From Methanobacterium sp. PtaU1.Bin097 (GTDB taxonomy: Archaea > Methanobacteriota > Methanobacteria > Methanobacteriales > Methanobacteriaceae): DNA of 16,055 bases. A program made the translations under genes and the position numbers. Shown here in pieces: positions 15,107 through 16,055 of this stretch; positions within the stretch are counted from its first letter, which is position 1; every line of letters begins with the position of its first letter. Under the pieces are notes generated by a model that did not search any database, was not told the DNA's origin, and saw only the letters and a program-made list of their open reading frames with translations. The DNA lies in the NCBI GenBank assembly GCA_002067325.1, contig MVQY01000092.1, positions 1-16,055 of the forward strand, in the 5' to 3' direction.

Positions 15107-16055
15107 ATGTCTAAAATCAAGATACTAGTAGTGGAAGATGAAAGTATAGTGGCCATGGATATAAAGCACCGGGCCGAAGGCCTGGGCTACCAGGTCATCG
15201 GTGTCACTCCCTCGGGTGAAGAAGCCCTGGAGCTGGTCAGGGAGAATCCACCAGACTTAATTCTCATGGATATAGTGCTTAAAGGGAAAATAGACGGAAT
15301 AGAAGCTGCACAGAGAATCCACGATGATTTTGATATCCCTGTTTTGTACTTAACTGCTTATTCTGACGAAGAAACCCTGAAAAGGGCCAAGATAACCGAA
15401 CCATTCGGCTACATAATCAAACCATTCGAAGACAGAGAACTGCACAGCTCAGTGGAGATAGCCATCTACAAGCACGAGATGGACCGTAAACTTAAAGAAA
15501 GTGAAAAATGGCTCTCCACCACCCTGGAAAGTATCGGTGACGCGGTGATAGCCACCGATAAGGAGGGTGTGATCATCTTCATGAACCCGGTGGCCCGGAA
15601 GGTTACTGGCTGGGACCAGGAGGAAGCCATTGGTAAAACACTGGTAGATGTCTTCCAGATAATAAATGAGAACACCGGAATCCCCCTGGAAGACCCGGTG
15701 ACTAAGGTCCTTAAAAGGGATGCCGTAATAGAAATGAACGACCCTGCCTTACTCATCACCAAGGATGGGACCAGGTTACCCATAGATGATAGCAGCGCAC
15801 CTATCCGGGATGAAAATGGGAGCGTAATAGGAGTAGCCCTTGTTTTTAGAGATATAACCGAGCGGAAAAGGGCGGAAAAGGAAAAAGAAGAATTGCTCAA
15901 GGATAAAGCCCGGGGAGAGCTTTCAAATTTTGTCTTAAGCGCGCTACCTGTTTTTGCATCCAACATACCGCCCCAGGTACGGAATAACATAGCCAGAAGC
16001 TTCTCGGACCGATTCGAGAAAAATACGAAGGCCCGGTTTTTGAAAGACCTTGAGA
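15107..16055 (+). CDS. Receiver-PAS signalling protein, partial (methanogen output domain likely)
   Basis: The first 316 codons are present; the gene runs off the right edge. Residues 1-120 form a response-regulator receiver with acidic E10-D11, phosphoacceptor Asp55 in LILMD, Thr83 in LTAYSD and Lys105 in IIKPFE. A short linker leads to a PAS domain (about 130-265) starting WLSTTLESIGDAVIATDKEG and ending GVALVFRDITERKRAE. After a coiled-coil-like segment, FVLSALPVFASNIPPQVRNN begins a domain that resembles the methanogen output domain found at the C-terminus of methanogen signalling proteins; that name is from recall. No histidine-kinase H-box appears up to the edge. A cognate kinase is not seen. 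No good ribosome binding site precedes the ATG. Confidence 0.85.
   Translation, partial: MSKIKILVVEDESIVAMDIKHRAEGLGYQVIGVTPSGEEALELVRENPPDLILMDIVLKGKIDGIEAAQRIHDDFDIPVLYLTAYSDEETLKRAKITEPFGYIIKPFEDRELHSSVEIAIYKHEMDRKLKESEKWLSTTLESIGDAVIATDKEGVIIFMNPVARKVTGWDQEEAIGKTLVDVFQIINENTGIPLEDPVTKVLKRDAVIEMNDPALLITKDGTRLPIDDSSAPIRDENGSVIGVALVFRDITERKRAEKEKEELLKDKARGELSNFVLSALPVFASNIPPQVRNNIARSFSDRFEKNTKARFLKDLE

Noticed and set aside
15063..15128. A 21-codon upstream reading frame overlapping the receiver-PAS start
   Set aside because: No ribosome binding site and no recognisable peptide; short frames like this are expected by chance.

Overview
The window looks like chromosomal DNA of a mesophilic methanogenic archaeon, most likely a Methanobacterium-type member of the Methanobacteriales. 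The evidence is a DUF2121/Connectase-type protein known from methanogens, a DUF362 protein, a receiver-PAS protein whose C-terminus starts like the methanogen output domain, archaeal TATA promoters with GGTGA/GGAGG ribosome binding sites, frequent TTG starts and a tRNA gene without an encoded CCA. No bacteriophage or insertion-sequence genes were seen. Assignment to the genus is inference.

Left part (1-2675): the left edge cuts a minus-strand minimal nucleotidyltransferase (MNT) gene of toxin-antitoxin type. Next comes a minus-strand MagIII-like HhH-GPD DNA glycosylase. A divergent plus-strand cluster follows, with short gaps: a NimA/PNPOx-like flavin protein, a two-helix membrane protein, an NTF2/SnoaL-like protein and a GNAT acetyltransferase.

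Middle (2676-7971): chorismate synthase (aroC) sits behind a promoter holding a 22-bp imperfect direct repeat and is followed by a 51-residue four-cysteine protein. A tRNA-Thr(CGT) and a MazF/PemK-type toxin-antitoxin pair lie on the minus strand. The toxin reading frame is broken by a -1 shift that falls exactly on an in-phase U UUA AAC heptamer. Still on the minus strand are an MBL-fold hydrolase, a DUF2121 Connectase-like protein (proteasome-related peptide ligase family) and a DUF362 protein.

Right part (7972-16055): a complete UvrABC nucleotide excision repair set. uvrB-uvrA form a translationally overlapping minus-strand operon, and uvrC is divergent on the plus strand, with an AT-rich bidirectional promoter region between them. 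The window closes with the first 316 codons of a response-regulator/PAS signalling protein.

DNA repair is a theme (MagIII-like glycosylase, UvrA, UvrB, UvrC). The points most worth a second look are the toxin frameshift site, the Connectase-like protein with serine as its likely N-terminal nucleophile, and the repeated element at the aroC promoter.
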